A stretch of 64,000 bases of DNA, from positions 2,206,950 to 2,270,949 of the forward strand of contig NZ_BAAAUN010000001.1 of the NCBI RefSeq assembly GCF_039533965.1, written 5' to 3'. A program made the translations under genes and the position numbers. Positions 51,321 through 60,812 of the stretch are shown one piece after another. The first letter of the stretch is position 1, and each line of letters begins with the position of its first letter. This stretch comes from Microbacterium luteolum (lineage in GTDB: Bacteria; Actinomycetota; Actinomycetes; Actinomycetales; Microbacteriaceae). Below the pieces are notes generated by a model, which had not been told where the DNA came from, did no database searches, and saw only the letters and a program-made list of their open reading frames with translations.

Positions 51321-51354
51321 GTGGGGCGCGCGGCCGGACGGCCGCGCGCCCCAC
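51321..51354 (+). terminator. strong intercistronic stem-loop
   Basis: GTGGGGCGCGCGGCC and its exact complement flank a 4-base GGAC loop: a 15-base-pair stem between the binding-protein and ATPase genes. There is no T-run. Such stems usually protect the binding-protein mRNA and lower expression of downstream genes. Confidence 0.75.
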
Positions 51355-51378
51355 AGCTCGATCGGAAGGACACCGTCC

Positions 51379-52920
51379 ATGACGACAGCCATCCTGGAGA
51401 TGCGCAACATCGAGAAGAGCTTCCCGGGGGTGAAGGCCCTCCAAGGCGTCGACCTCGATGTGAAGCCCGGCGAGATCCTCGCGATCTGCGGAGAGAACGG
51501 CGCGGGGAAGTCCACGCTCATGAAGGTCCTCTCGGGCGTCTACCCCCACGGCAGCTACGAGGGGGAGATCGTCTACGAGGGCGAGGAGGCGACCTTCGGC
51601 TCGATCAACGATTCCGAGAGCGTCGGCATCGTGATCATCCATCAGGAGCTCGCCCTCATCCCCCACCTCAGCGTCGCCGAGAACATCTTCCTCGGCAACG
51701 AACGCCGGGGTCGGGGCGGACTGATCGACTGGGACCGCGCCAACTCCGAGGCCTCCCGCCTGATGGCCCAGGTCGGCCTCGACGAGGACCCGACGGCCCC
51801 GGTGTCGCAGCTCGGCGTCGGCAAGCAGCAGCTCATCGAGATCGCGAAGGCTCTCTCGAAGAACGTGCGCCTGCTCATCCTCGACGAGCCGACGGCGGCG
51901 CTGAACGACACCGACTCGGCGCACCTGCTCGACCTGCTCCGGCGCCTGCGCGACGAGGGGATGACGTCGATCATCATCTCGCACAAGCTCAACGAGATCG
52001 CCGCGATCGCCGACCGCACGACGGTCATCCGCGACGGCAAGACGATCGTGACTCTCGACATGAGCGACCCGGAGTCGACGCAGGAGACGATCATCCGCGC
52101 GATGGTCGGCCGCGACCTCGCCAACCGCTACCCCGAGCGCACGCCGGACATCGGCGACGAGGTCCTCCGCATCGAGCACTGGACCGTGCACCACCCCACG
52201 CAGCCCGGCCGCGTCATGGTCGACGACGCGTCGCTGACCGTGCGCGCCGGAGAGGTCGTCGGCATCGCCGGCCTCATGGGCGCCGGACGCACCGAGCTGG
52301 CGATGAGCGTCTTCGGCCGCACCTACGGACGGAACGCCAGTGGCAAGGTGTTCGTGCGCGGCAAGCAGGTCGACACGTCGACCACGAGCGCCGCGATCCG
52401 CGCCGGCATCGCCTATGCCACGGAGGACCGGAAGAAGTTCGGTCTCAACCTCATCGACGACATCCGCCACAACATCACGATGGCGTCGCTGCGCATGATC
52501 AGCCCCGGCGGCTGGATCGATGCCAACCGCGAGCTCAAGGTCGCCGAGCAGTACAAGGCCGAGCTCAACATCAAGTCGCCCACGGTCCTCCAGATGGTCG
52601 GCAACCTCTCGGGCGGCAACCAGCAGAAGGTCGTGCTGAGCAAGTGGATCCAGACCGGACCCGACGTGCTCATCCTCGATGAGCCGACCCGCGGGATCGA
52701 TGTCGGGGCGAAGTACGAGATCTACACGATCATCAATCGACTGGTCGCCGAAGGAAAGGGCGTGCTGGTCATCTCGTCCGAGCTACCGGAGCTCCTCGGC
52801 ATCTGCGACCGCATCTACACACTGGCTTTCGGCAGGATCACCGGCGAAGTGCCGATCGCCCAGGCAACCCAGGAGAACCTCATGCACCTCATGACTGTCG
52901 AAAGGACGGCCGCATCATGA
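51379..52920 (+). CDS. mmsA: multiple-sugar ABC transporter ATPase (MmsA/GguA)
   Basis: 513 residues with two ATPase domains: the first has [25 protein letters not shown] and [11 protein letters not shown]; the second has a degenerate Walker A (GLMGAGRTE) with [14 protein letters not shown] and [19 protein letters not shown]. This is the RbsA/XylG/GguA layout. GGAAGGAC lies before the ATG. Overlaps the permease gene by 4 bases. Confidence 0.95.
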   Translation: MTTAILEMRNIEKSFPGVKALQGVDLDVKPGEILAICGENGAGKSTLMKVLSGVYPHGSYEGEIVYEGEEATFGSINDSESVGIVIIHQELALIPHLSVAENIFLGNERRGRGGLIDWDRANSEASRLMAQVGLDEDPTAPVSQLGVGKQQLIEIAKALSKNVRLLILDEPTAALNDTDSAHLLDLLRRLRDEGMTSIIISHKLNEIAAIADRTTVIRDGKTIVTLDMSDPESTQETIIRAMVGRDLANRYPERTPDIGDEVLRIEHWTVHHPTQPGRVMVDDASLTVRAGEVVGIAGLMGAGRTELAMSVFGRTYGRNASGKVFVRGKQVDTSTTSAAIRAGIAYATEDRKKFGLNLIDDIRHNITMASLRMISPGGWIDANRELKVAEQYKAELNIKSPTVLQMVGNLSGGNQQKVVLSKWIQTGPDVLILDEPTRGIDVGAKYEIYTIINRLVAEGKGVLVISSELPELLGICDRIYTLAFGRITGEVPIAQATQENLMHLMTVERTAAS

Positions 52921-54095
52921 ACGGCGTCAGCAACCTGATGAGTCTCGCGACGCGGAATCTGCGTCAGAGCGGCATCCTCGTCGCGTTCGTCGCGATCGTC
53001 GCCTTCTTCGCGATCCTGAACCCGACGTTCCTCTCCCCCGGCAACATCACCAACATCATCCTGCAGTACTCCTACATCCTGATCCTCGCGATCGGCATGG
53101 TGATCATCATCATCGCCGGGCACATCGACCTCTCGGTCGGCTCCGTGGTGGCGCTGACGGGCGCGGTCGCCGCGGTCGTCGTGATCCGCGGACAGTACCC
53201 GTGGTGGGTCGGCGTGATCGCGGCGATCGCCGTCGGCCTGCTCGTCGGAGCCTGGCAGGGCTTCTGGGTCGCCTTCGTCGGCATCCCGGCGTTCATCGTG
53301 ACGCTCGCCGGCATGCTGCTGTTCCGCGGACTCACGTTCCTGGTGCTCCAGAACGTCTCGCTCTCGCCCTTCGGCGGCACGTATTACCAGATCGCGAACG
53401 GATTCATCAACGGACTCTTCGGCGGCTACGGCGTCGACGTGTTCACGCTCGCCATCTTCGCGTTCGGTGTCGTGGGGTACGCGGTCTGGCAGGTGCGCTC
53501 ACGGCGTTCCAAGATCGCGCATCAGCAGACGATCGAGGCGCTGCCCTGGTTCATCGTCAAGATCGCCCTCGTCGCCGCCGTCGTGATGTGGTTCGGATAC
53601 CAGCTCTCGGTCAGCCGCGGTCTGCCGTTCGTCCTGATCATCCTGGCCGTGCTGATCATCGCTTACTCGGTGATCACGCAGAAGAGCGTGTTCGGCCGCC
53701 ATGTGTACGCGATCGGCGGCAACCTGCACGCGGCGCTGCTCAGCGGTGTGAACGTGCGGAAGATCAACTTCTGGATCTTCGTCAACATGGGCATGCTCGC
53801 CGGTGTCGCGGGTGTCGTCTTCTCATCTCGCACCAACGGCGCGCAGCCGGGTGCCGGCAACATGTTCGAGCTCGATGCGATCGCGGCCTGCTTCATCGGC
53901 GGCGCCGCGGTGACCGGTGGCGTCGGCCGCGTCGGCGGAGCGATCATCGGCGGACTCATCATGGCCGTGATGAGCAACGGCATGCAGCTCATGGGCCTCG
54001 ACCAGGCGACGCAGCAGGTCGTGAAGGGTCTCGTGCTCCTGATCGCCGTGGCGTTCGACGTCTGGAACAAGCGTCGCGCCGGAGCCGCGCGCTGA
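52917..54095 (+). CDS. mmsB: multiple-sugar ABC transporter permease (MmsB/GguB)
   Basis: 392 residues, about ten membrane segments, ribose/xylose permease family: [38 protein letters not shown] and [24 protein letters not shown] are diagnostic. A longer hydrophilic insert near residue 190 ([19 protein letters not shown]) is typical of the XylH/GguB branch. ATGA overlap with the ATPase gene. Confidence 0.95.
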   Translation: MNGVSNLMSLATRNLRQSGILVAFVAIVAFFAILNPTFLSPGNITNIILQYSYILILAIGMVIIIIAGHIDLSVGSVVALTGAVAAVVVIRGQYPWWVGVIAAIAVGLLVGAWQGFWVAFVGIPAFIVTLAGMLLFRGLTFLVLQNVSLSPFGGTYYQIANGFINGLFGGYGVDVFTLAIFAFGVVGYAVWQVRSRRSKIAHQQTIEALPWFIVKIALVAAVVMWFGYQLSVSRGLPFVLIILAVLIIAYSVITQKSVFGRHVYAIGGNLHAALLSGVNVRKINFWIFVNMGMLAGVAGVVFSSRTNGAQPGAGNMFELDAIAACFIGGAAVTGGVGRVGGAIIGGLIMAVMSNGMQLMGLDQATQQVVKGLVLLIAVAFDVWNKRRAGAAR

Positions 54096-54132
54096 CCTCG
54101 GCGACGACGGCGCTGCGCGATAGGCTCCCGCT

Positions 54133-55311
54133 ATGAGCAGATGGCCCGGCGGTTCCCAGTCGGGACTGCGCGAGGCCAACACGGCGAAGATCGTCGATGC
54201 GGTCAAGCGCTTCGGCGGGCTCACTCAGGTAGAGCTCGCCGAAGCGACGCGCCTGTCGACGGCCACGGTGTCGGCGATCGTGAAGGAGCTCTCGCAGACC
54301 GGTCTGGTCGAGACGCACCCCACCTCACGGAGCGGACGACGAGCACAGCTCGTCACGATCGCCCGTCGCGCCGGACTCGTGGCAGCGGTGCAGATCGGCA
54401 GCCGCAGCATGCGGGTGCGACTCAGCGACGTCGGACAGGACGTCCTCGCCGATCGCTCGATGCCCCTTCCGGCCGACCACGCCGAAGACACGGTGCTCGA
54501 TCGCATCACCCTGCTCCTCATCGACATGCTCACCATGATCGCGGCGGATGCCGAGGACCTGGTCGGCGTGTGCATCGCGGTGCCCGCGCCGATCGACCCC
54601 GAGTCCGGCCTCATCGCCTACCGCGGCGTGATGCGCCGGTGGGAGGATCAGCCGGTCGCCGAGGTCGTGCAGCAGCGGCTCGGCTGTCCGGTGCTCGTCG
54701 AGAAGGATGCGAACCTCGCCGCCCTCGCCGAGGCCACCCTCGGCACAGCACGCGACGTCGAGGACAGCCTGTTCGTGCATGCCTCGTACACGACGAGCGC
54801 CGGCATCGTGCTGGGGTCTCGCCTCTACCGCGGAGGCTCGGGCACCGCGGGCGAGATCGGGCACGTGCAGGTCGATCCGTCCGGCTCCATCTGCACCTGC
54901 GGGCAGCGCGGCTGCCTCGAGACCCTCGTCGGGGCCGAAGCCATCACCGCACCGCTGCGCGCGACCTACGGCCAGGTCACCTTCCGCGACGTGATCGCGC
55001 AGGCAGCATCGGGCGACCCGGGGTGCGCGCGTGTGATCGCGGATGCCGCCACACTCCTCGGTCGCGTCGTCGCGGGCGTCTGCCAGTCGGTCGCCCCCGA
55101 GGTCATCACTGTCGGCGGAGAGCTGGTGGATGCCGGACCGATCTTCCTCCTCCCCTTCGCCTCGGCCGTCCGCGAGCATGCGCCGCAGAGCCGGGCCGCT
55201 CGTCGGGACCCGGTGCCCACCTCCTTCGGCAAGGATGCGGTGCTCGTCGGCGCGACGATCCACATCCTCCAGGCGACCGATCCGTCGCAGCTGCTCGAGG
55301 ACCGCACATGA
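54133..55311 (+). CDS. ROK family transcriptional regulator
   Basis: 392 residues: winged helix (LTQVELAEATRLSTATVSAI, about 33-52) and ROK domain with LVEKDANLAALAEATLG, GEIGHVQVDPSG and zinc motif CTCGQRGCLE. TAGGCT exactly 6 bases before the ATG gives a leaderless start, so it is expressed apart from the transporter operon 37 bases upstream. Overlaps the lone ATPase gene by 4 bases. It likely represses the chvE-type operon. Confidence 0.94.
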   Translation: MSRWPGGSQSGLREANTAKIVDAVKRFGGLTQVELAEATRLSTATVSAIVKELSQTGLVETHPTSRSGRRAQLVTIARRAGLVAAVQIGSRSMRVRLSDVGQDVLADRSMPLPADHAEDTVLDRITLLLIDMLTMIAADAEDLVGVCIAVPAPIDPESGLIAYRGVMRRWEDQPVAEVVQQRLGCPVLVEKDANLAALAEATLGTARDVEDSLFVHASYTTSAGIVLGSRLYRGGSGTAGEIGHVQVDPSGSICTCGQRGCLETLVGAEAITAPLRATYGQVTFRDVIAQAASGDPGCARVIADAATLLGRVVAGVCQSVAPEVITVGGELVDAGPIFLLPFASAVREHAPQSRAARRDPVPTSFGKDAVLVGATIHILQATDPSQLLEDRT

Positions 55312-56078
55312 GCATCAGCGCATCACAGGCGGAACCGCTGCTCACCATGCGCGGCGTCACGAAGCGCTTCGGCGCTGTGGAGGCCCTCGTCGACGTCGAC
55401 TTCACCGTCAACGCGCGCGAGGTCGTCGGACTCATCGGCGACAACGCCGCCGGCAAGTCCACACTCGCGAAGATCATCTCCGGGGCGCTGGACCCGACCG
55501 ACGGCGAGATCCGGTTGAACGGCGAGCGCGTCGACATCGGCTCCCCCGCCGACGCGCACGCGCTCGGCATCGCCACGGTGTTCCAGGACCTGGCGGTCTG
55601 CGAGAACCTCGACGTGACCGCCAACGTCTTCCTCGGGCGAGAGCTCCGCACCTCGAAGGGCATGCTGCGCGAGGCGGACATGGAGTCGGCGACACGTCAG
55701 GCGATCGACGACCTCGGCGCCAGCATCCCTTCGATCCGCGTGCCGCTGAGCACCCTCTCGGGCGGGCAGCGCCAGGCGGTCGCGATCGCCCGCACCCTGA
55801 TCAGTCACCCGCGCCTGGTCGTGCTCGACGAGCCCACCGCATCGCTCAGCGTCGCCCAGACGGCGGATGTGCTCACGCATATCCAGCGTCTGCGCGATCT
55901 GGGTCTGGGCGTGATCTTCATCAGCCACAACCTGGGCGACATCCAGGCCGTGTCCGACCGCGTCGAGGTGCTCCGCCACGGCAGGAACAACGGCTCGTTC
56001 AGCGGACCCGAGGTCCAGCACTCCGACCTGATCGCGGCCATCATCGGAACCTCGCGAGGCGCACGCCCGCCGGTCTGA
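55308..56078 (+). CDS. single-domain sugar ABC ATPase (FrcA-like)
   Basis: 256 residues, one ATPase domain: GDNAAGKST, ATVFQDLAVCENLDVTANVF, LSGGQRQAVAIART, VVLDEPTASLS and FISHNLGDI. The single-domain type works in fructose/ribose-like FrcABC systems, but no matching permease or binding protein follows. ATGA overlap with the ROK gene. It may serve a transporter elsewhere, or the gguB-type permease. Confidence 0.92.
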   Translation: MSISASQAEPLLTMRGVTKRFGAVEALVDVDFTVNAREVVGLIGDNAAGKSTLAKIISGALDPTDGEIRLNGERVDIGSPADAHALGIATVFQDLAVCENLDVTANVFLGRELRTSKGMLREADMESATRQAIDDLGASIPSIRVPLSTLSGGQRQAVAIARTLISHPRLVVLDEPTASLSVAQTADVLTHIQRLRDLGLGVIFISHNLGDIQAVSDRVEVLRHGRNNGSFSGPEVQHSDLIAAIIGTSRGARPPV

Positions 56079-56145
56079 GCCGAACAGTGGAGTCCGCGGC
56101 TCCTGCGAGATACCTTTGACGCCACGAGCAACGAAGGGCAGGCGC

Positions 56146-57810
56146 GTGGGCGGAATCGAAGAGCAGACCGAACCGGTCGAGATGGATCCGATCATGTCGC
56201 CGACGCTGACCGACGACCAGTGGGAGCGTCTCGTCGCGGCCGGTACCCCGGAAGACGTCGCCGCCGGGGACTACGTCTTCCGCACCGGTGATTCCCGGTA
56301 CGACCTCATCGTGATCGAGTCCGGTGAGGTCGAGGTGCTCCGCGACGCGCTGCCCTGGATGGGCGAGGTCATCATCACGACGATGGGGCCGCGCACGTTC
56401 GCCGGCGAGCTCGGGCTGCTGAACGGCCAGGGGGCGTTCCTCTCCGCACGCGTGACGAAGGCCGGGCGGATCCACCGTGTGACACGGGCGGAACTGCGGA
56501 CGCTGATGAACGAGGACGACGAGCTGTGCGACGTGATCCTGCACGCTCTCTGGGCGCGCAGGGAGTCCCTCCGCACGGGGCCCGCCGCCATGACCCTGAA
56601 GTTCCTGGGGACGACGACGTCGAGCGACTTCCTGGCGCTGCGCCGTTTCGCCGAGCGCCTCGACCTGGTGCACAAGGCGGTGGCCCTGTCGCCCGCAGAG
56701 CTCGACAGTCTCGGCGCTCTCGACGCGCACGACTTCACGATCGACGACCTTCCGGTCGCCTTCATCCAGGGCGAGCCGCTCGTCCGCGCGACACCAGGAC
56801 TCGTCGCCGAGCGGCTCGGGCTCAGCTACCAGGCGCAGGCCGACGAGATCGTCGATCTGGTCGTGGTCGGCGGCGGTCCCGCCGGGCTCGCGGCTGCCAT
56901 CTACGGCGCCTCCGAGGGCCTGAGCACCGTGCTGCTGGATGCCGTCGCCCCCGGCGGCCAGGCCGCAGCGACGTCGCGTATCGAGAACTTCCTCGGATTC
57001 CCGTTCGGCGTCAGCGGAGGCGACCTGATCGGCCAGGCGATCCTGCAGGCGCTGAAGTTCGGTGTGCGGGTCTATGCGCCGTGCGAAGCCGTCGGGCTCA
57101 CGCGCGTCGGCCCCGACCTGCTCGACGTCGCCCTGTCCGACGGCCGCCTGATCCGCACGCGCAGCACGATCGTCACGTCGGGAGCGGCGTACCGCCGTCT
57201 CGAGCTCGACCGGTGGGAGGACTTCGAGCGGTCCGGCGTGTACTACGCCGCGACACCGCTCGAGCTGCGTCAGGTGCAGGGCAAGCCCGTCGTGGTCGTC
57301 GGCGGCGCGAACTCCGCCGGACAGGCGGCGCTCTACCTCTCGGCCCACGGCTCACCGGTACATCTCGTGGTGCGCGGCGCCGACCTGAGCACGCGGATGT
57401 CGAGCTACCTGGCCGACCGTCTCGCCGACGATCCGCGCGTGCGGGTGCACACCTCGTCGAACGTCGTCGGCCTCGACGGCGATGGCACGCTCGAGTCGGT
57501 GCGCATCGACACCGTCGGCGAGGTCGACGCCCGCGGCCTGTTCTGCTTCATCGGCGCGACCCCGGCGACCTCGTGGCTGCCGACGCTGGACCGCGACGCG
57601 GAGGGGTTCATCCGCACCGGAACCGACGTGGGTGTGCAGACGCTGGAACTGTGGCAGGGCCTCGGGCGCGAGCCGCTGCCGTTCGAGACCTCGGCGCCGC
57701 GGGTGTTCGCCGCCGGAGACGTGCGACGAGGGTCGATGAAGCGGGTCGCCGCCGCCGTCGGCGAAGGATCGAGCGCCGTGGCATCCGTCCATCGCGCACT
57801 GGCGTTCTGA
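56146..57810 (+). CDS. cyclic-nucleotide-binding domain / thioredoxin-reductase-like flavoprotein
   Basis: 554 residues in three parts: a cNMP-binding-like domain (27-125, with FRTGDSRYDLIVIESGEVEV and FAGELGLLNGQ), a degenerate thioredoxin-like domain without CxxC (148-228), and a TrxR-type FAD/NADPH module (VVGGGPAGLAAAIYG at 240; VVVGGANSAGQAALYL; FAAGDVRRGSMKR). The redox-active CxxC of true thioredoxin reductase is absent (the segment reads YYAATPLEL). GTG start follows GAAGGG. The UBP zinc-finger gene starts 9 bases after the stop. Probable regulated NADPH oxidoreductase with an unknown acceptor. Confidence 0.92.
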   Translation: MGGIEEQTEPVEMDPIMSPTLTDDQWERLVAAGTPEDVAAGDYVFRTGDSRYDLIVIESGEVEVLRDALPWMGEVIITTMGPRTFAGELGLLNGQGAFLSARVTKAGRIHRVTRAELRTLMNEDDELCDVILHALWARRESLRTGPAAMTLKFLGTTTSSDFLALRRFAERLDLVHKAVALSPAELDSLGALDAHDFTIDDLPVAFIQGEPLVRATPGLVAERLGLSYQAQADEIVDLVVVGGGPAGLAAAIYGASEGLSTVLLDAVAPGGQAAATSRIENFLGFPFGVSGGDLIGQAILQALKFGVRVYAPCEAVGLTRVGPDLLDVALSDGRLIRTRSTIVTSGAAYRRLELDRWEDFERSGVYYAATPLELRQVQGKPVVVVGGANSAGQAALYLSAHGSPVHLVVRGADLSTRMSSYLADRLADDPRVRVHTSSNVVGLDGDGTLESVRIDTVGEVDARGLFCFIGATPATSWLPTLDRDAEGFIRTGTDVGVQTLELWQGLGREPLPFETSAPRVFAAGDVRRGSMKRVAAAVGEGSSAVASVHRALAF

Positions 57811-57819
57811 GAGGAAGAC

Positions 57820-58164
57820 ATGAGTTCCGACATCGATACGAATGCCGCACCGTCCGGGACCGGGTGCGTGGAATGCGACGCGGACGGCGGATTCTGGGTG
57901 CACCTGCGCCGCTGCGCCGCCTGCGGACACGTCGGATGCTGCGACACCTCACCTGGCCAGCACGCCACAGCCCACTACCGCGAGACAGGGCACCGGCTCA
58001 TCCAGAGCTTCGAGCCGGGCGAGGACTGGTACTGGGACTACGTCGACGAGTCCACTTTCGAAGGACCGGAGCTGGCTGCACCGACCAGCCATCCCGCCGA
58101 TCAGCCCGTGCCGGGCCCGGCGGGCCGCGTGCCGGGCAACTGGCAGCAGCTCATCCACACCTGA
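57820..58164 (+). CDS. UBP-type zinc finger protein
   Basis: 114 residues. CVEC (16-19), CAACGHVGCC (32-41) and HATAHYRETGH (48-58) supply the Cys/His ligands of a ZnF-UBP fold, known in eukaryotes for binding free ubiquitin C-termini. The acidic aromatic segment GEDWYWDYVDE follows. The pairing with a cNMP-TrxR-type flavoprotein recurs in actinobacteria, in my recollection. Bacteria here lack ubiquitin, so its target is unknown; perhaps it guides the flavoprotein to a C-terminal-tagged partner. Confidence 0.9.
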   Translation: MSSDIDTNAAPSGTGCVECDADGGFWVHLRRCAACGHVGCCDTSPGQHATAHYRETGHRLIQSFEPGEDWYWDYVDESTFEGPELAAPTSHPADQPVPGPAGRVPGNWQQLIHT

Positions 58165-58167
58165 GGC

Positions 58168-59868
58168 CTACCCCGAAAGCGTCACCGCGAGGTCGATGAA
58201 CAGCGCGGCCGACCAGCCGAAAGCGGTGGTCGCGGTGCGGGCCTTCTGCCCGGTGCGCGGGTTGAAGTACTCGTGCGGTCCGCCGCCGTGGATCACCAGC
58301 GCCACGGTCTGCTCGCGGAGCGCCCGTGCCCGATCGGCGTATCCGGAAGCTTCGAGCCCTTCGGCGACGAGCATGCTCGTGTTCACCCAGATCGGTCCCC
58401 GCCACATCCGCTCGTCCGAGAAGTCGGGATCGGATGCCGCGACGGTCGGCAGACCCCACTCGAGGCCGAACCTCTCGGGGTCGTCGACGGCCGCGCGCAG
58501 CGCCGCCGCGATCGGCTGCGGCAGCGTGCCCGTGAGCAGCGGCATCAGCCCGACGACGGTGTCGCTGAGCTGCGTCTCGCCCCCGCCGAACGCGAGGAAC
58601 CTGCCGCGCTCGGCATCCCACATGTCCAGCAGCAGGGTACGGGTGGCAGCCGCCCGCTCGCCGAACCGGGACGCGTCGGCGCCCGGCTCGTACCGCGCGA
58701 GGAGCTCGGCGATCTCGAGGTCCTGCCGCACGAGGTACGCGCCGAGGTCGGGCGCAGCCGTCGGCAGCGGGCCGTCGAAGATGGGGCTGTCGTCGAGTCC
58801 GGACGAGTACGGATGCCCGTACTCCGGCATCCCGTCGTGGTCGAGGTCGCTGCCCGCGAACCACCAGTCCTGCGAGCGGATGACGCGGGCCAGCTGCTCC
58901 CGCGCCCAGTCCGGGGCATCCTCGACCTCGAGCACCTTGCGCAGCGCCCACGCCGCGAGCGGCGGCTTCGTCAGCGGCACCGGCGCACTCGGATCAGCGA
59001 TCTGCGAGCCGGCGCGACGCAGGTTCGCCCGGTCGCTCTCCGGGAGGTCGTCGCTCGTGGCGAGCACACCCTCTTCATGCACGACATCCGGCAGCTGACC
59101 GTCGGGCTGCGGGAACCGGAAGGCGATCTCCAGCTGCTCGCGCGCGAGTTCCGGGTCGCCGTGCCGCAGTCCGACCGCGATGAAGTACGCGTCCCACTGC
59201 CAGAGGCCGACGTAGCCGATCTTCGACGGGACGATCGCGCGCGCATCGCCCAGCGACGGCAGCTCGACGATGTTCGCGCCCAGGACCCACCAGCAGAACG
59301 CCGTCATCTCCTGCAGGTCGTCGCGCACGATCGGGCACTTCGCGAACCAGTCCGCCCAGATGCGCTCGGTCGCGGCGAGCGCGGCCGCGTGATCGCCCGG
59401 CTCGACCGTCACGGAGCGGTCGGCGGCGATGCGGATCCGGATGCCGTCGCCGAGCGGATGCCGCTGCACGCTGCCGTCCGGGAGCTCGAGGTGCAGCGTC
59501 AGCCCAGCGGCCCCGCCCAGACTCAGCGTCGACGGGTCGGCGAAGGTGAGCGTGGCGGTCGGCCGGGACGCTTCGACAAGCTCAGCGACCCAACCTTCCT
59601 GGGTCCCTGAGCCTGTCGAGGGGCCCCCGAACGTCACCTTCCCGGGCAGCACATCCGCCAGCGGCAGCGCGACGCCCGCGGCATCCACCACCGTCAGCCG
59701 ATCGAGCACCCGGCACTCCGAGAGCCGCCGCTCGTACTCCGAGGTGTGCACCCGCACGCCATCACCCTCGCGGAACACGAGCACCCGCGACCGTGGCAGC
59801 GTGAACGGCGCAGACACCAGATCGAGGTGCCGTCCGGCAAGGGCGGCGAGCGCTACGGCATCCGTCAT
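58168..59868 (-). CDS. MGH1/GH63-like glycoside hydrolase with in-frame palindrome
   Basis: 566 residues, intracellular. A beta-rich N-terminal domain to about 170, then an (alpha/alpha)6 barrel: SKIGYVGLWQWDAYFIAVGL, WWFAGSDLDHDGMPEYGHPY, RMWRGPIWVNTSMLV and GPHEYFNPRTGQKA are GH63/GH37/MGH1-type blocks with candidate catalytic Asp and Glu. A hairpin repeat inserts about 22 Gly/Ser/Glu-rich residues near 80-102 of the N-terminal domain. TGATG overlap with the permease; 3 bases from the convergent UBP gene. Likely cleaves an imported alpha-linked sugar. Confidence 0.9.
   Translation of the reverse strand: MTDAVALAALAGRHLDLVSAPFTLPRSRVLVFREGDGVRVHTSEYERRLSECRVLDRLTVVDAAGVALPLADVLPGKVTFGGPSTGSGTQEGWVAELVEASRPTATLTFADPSTLSLGGAAGLTLHLELPDGSVQRHPLGDGIRIRIAADRSVTVEPGDHAAALAATERIWADWFAKCPIVRDDLQEMTAFCWWVLGANIVELPSLGDARAIVPSKIGYVGLWQWDAYFIAVGLRHGDPELAREQLEIAFRFPQPDGQLPDVVHEEGVLATSDDLPESDRANLRRAGSQIADPSAPVPLTKPPLAAWALRKVLEVEDAPDWAREQLARVIRSQDWWFAGSDLDHDGMPEYGHPYSSGLDDSPIFDGPLPTAAPDLGAYLVRQDLEIAELLARYEPGADASRFGERAAATRTLLLDMWDAERGRFLAFGGGETQLSDTVVGLMPLLTGTLPQPIAAALRAAVDDPERFGLEWGLPTVAASDPDFSDERMWRGPIWVNTSMLVAEGLEASGYADRARALREQTVALVIHGGGPHEYFNPRTGQKARTATTAFGWSAALFIDLAVTLSG
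59571..59623. repeat. hairpin of the short palindromic repeat inside the glycosidase gene
   Basis: CTTCGACAAGCTCAGCGACC plus C at 59571-59591 and GGGTCCCTGAGCCTGTCGAG plus GGG at 59601-59623 face each other over a 9-base gap. Same repeat as the three copies in the helicase gene. Read through in frame. Confidence 0.82.
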
Positions 59869-60812
59869 CAACGTCCTCCGAGGCCCGAGGCGGCCATGCT
59901 GTTGAGGATCTTGCGCTGCCCGATCACGAACACGATCAGCATCGGCACGGTCGCGATCGCGGAGGCCGCCATGACCAGGCCGTAGTTGACCGATCCCTGC
60001 TGGCTCTCGAAGGCGTTCAGCAGCAGCGGCACCGTGAAGAGGTCGGGCGAGTTCAGCAGCACCAGCGGGAAGAGGAACGCGTTCCACACGTCGAGCGCGA
60101 CGATGATGCTGAGCGCGGCGAGCCCCGGCTTGAGGTTCGGGAGAACGACGCTCCAGAAGATGCGCCAGCGTCCGGCGCCGTCGACGATCGCGGCCTCCTC
60201 GAGCTCGCGCGGCAGAGCCAGCACGAACTGGCGCATCAGGAACACGGCGAACGGGTTCGCGATGATGCCCGGCACGATCAGCGCGAGGTGCGAGTCCACC
60301 CATCCGAGGTTCGACATGAGCAGGTAGAACGGGATGAGCGTCACCTGCTTCGGGATCATCTGCGTCGCGAGGAACACGATGAACAGCACCCGGCTGCCAC
60401 GGAAGCGGATGCGTGCGAACGCGTAGCCGGCCATCGAGGCGGTGATCAGCGTGCCGACGACGACGAGCAGGGCGATGTACCCGCTGTTGAGGTACGCCTG
60501 CGCGAACGGCACGGCGTTCCAGGCCTCGGCGTAGTTGTCGAAGGTCCAGGGGTTCGGCAGGAACTCGAGTGGATTCTTCAGCAGCTGCGGCAGCGTCTTG
60601 AACGACGTGAGCAGCATCCACACGAACGGGAACACCATCGCGATGCCGGCGACGACGAGCACGACGTGCAGGGCGGTGGATCCGAGGCGCCGACGGGTTC
60701 GATCGGTACCGGGGCCTCCGCGACCGCGCCGGCGGTACCCGGGGGCGGTGAGCGCGATGGTCGAGTCGGTCGCCGGAGCAGGACCGGTCAGGGGCGGGGT
60801 CTGGATGCTCAT
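59868..60812 (-). CDS. carbohydrate ABC transporter permease (MalG type)
   Basis: 314 residues. Long Arg/Gly/Pro-rich cytoplasmic N-terminus (about 45), six membrane segments, EAA loop LEEAAIVDGAGRWRIFWSVV. Overlaps the MalF-type gene by 4 bases and the glycosidase by 1. No ATPase gene in the operon. Confidence 0.94.
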   Translation of the reverse strand: MSIQTPPLTGPAPATDSTIALTAPGYRRRGRGGPGTDRTRRRLGSTALHVVLVVAGIAMVFPFVWMLLTSFKTLPQLLKNPLEFLPNPWTFDNYAEAWNAVPFAQAYLNSGYIALLVVVGTLITASMAGYAFARIRFRGSRVLFIVFLATQMIPKQVTLIPFYLLMSNLGWVDSHLALIVPGIIANPFAVFLMRQFVLALPRELEEAAIVDGAGRWRIFWSVVLPNLKPGLAALSIIVALDVWNAFLFPLVLLNSPDLFTVPLLLNAFESQQGSVNYGLVMAASAIATVPMLIVFVIGQRKILNSMAASGLGGR

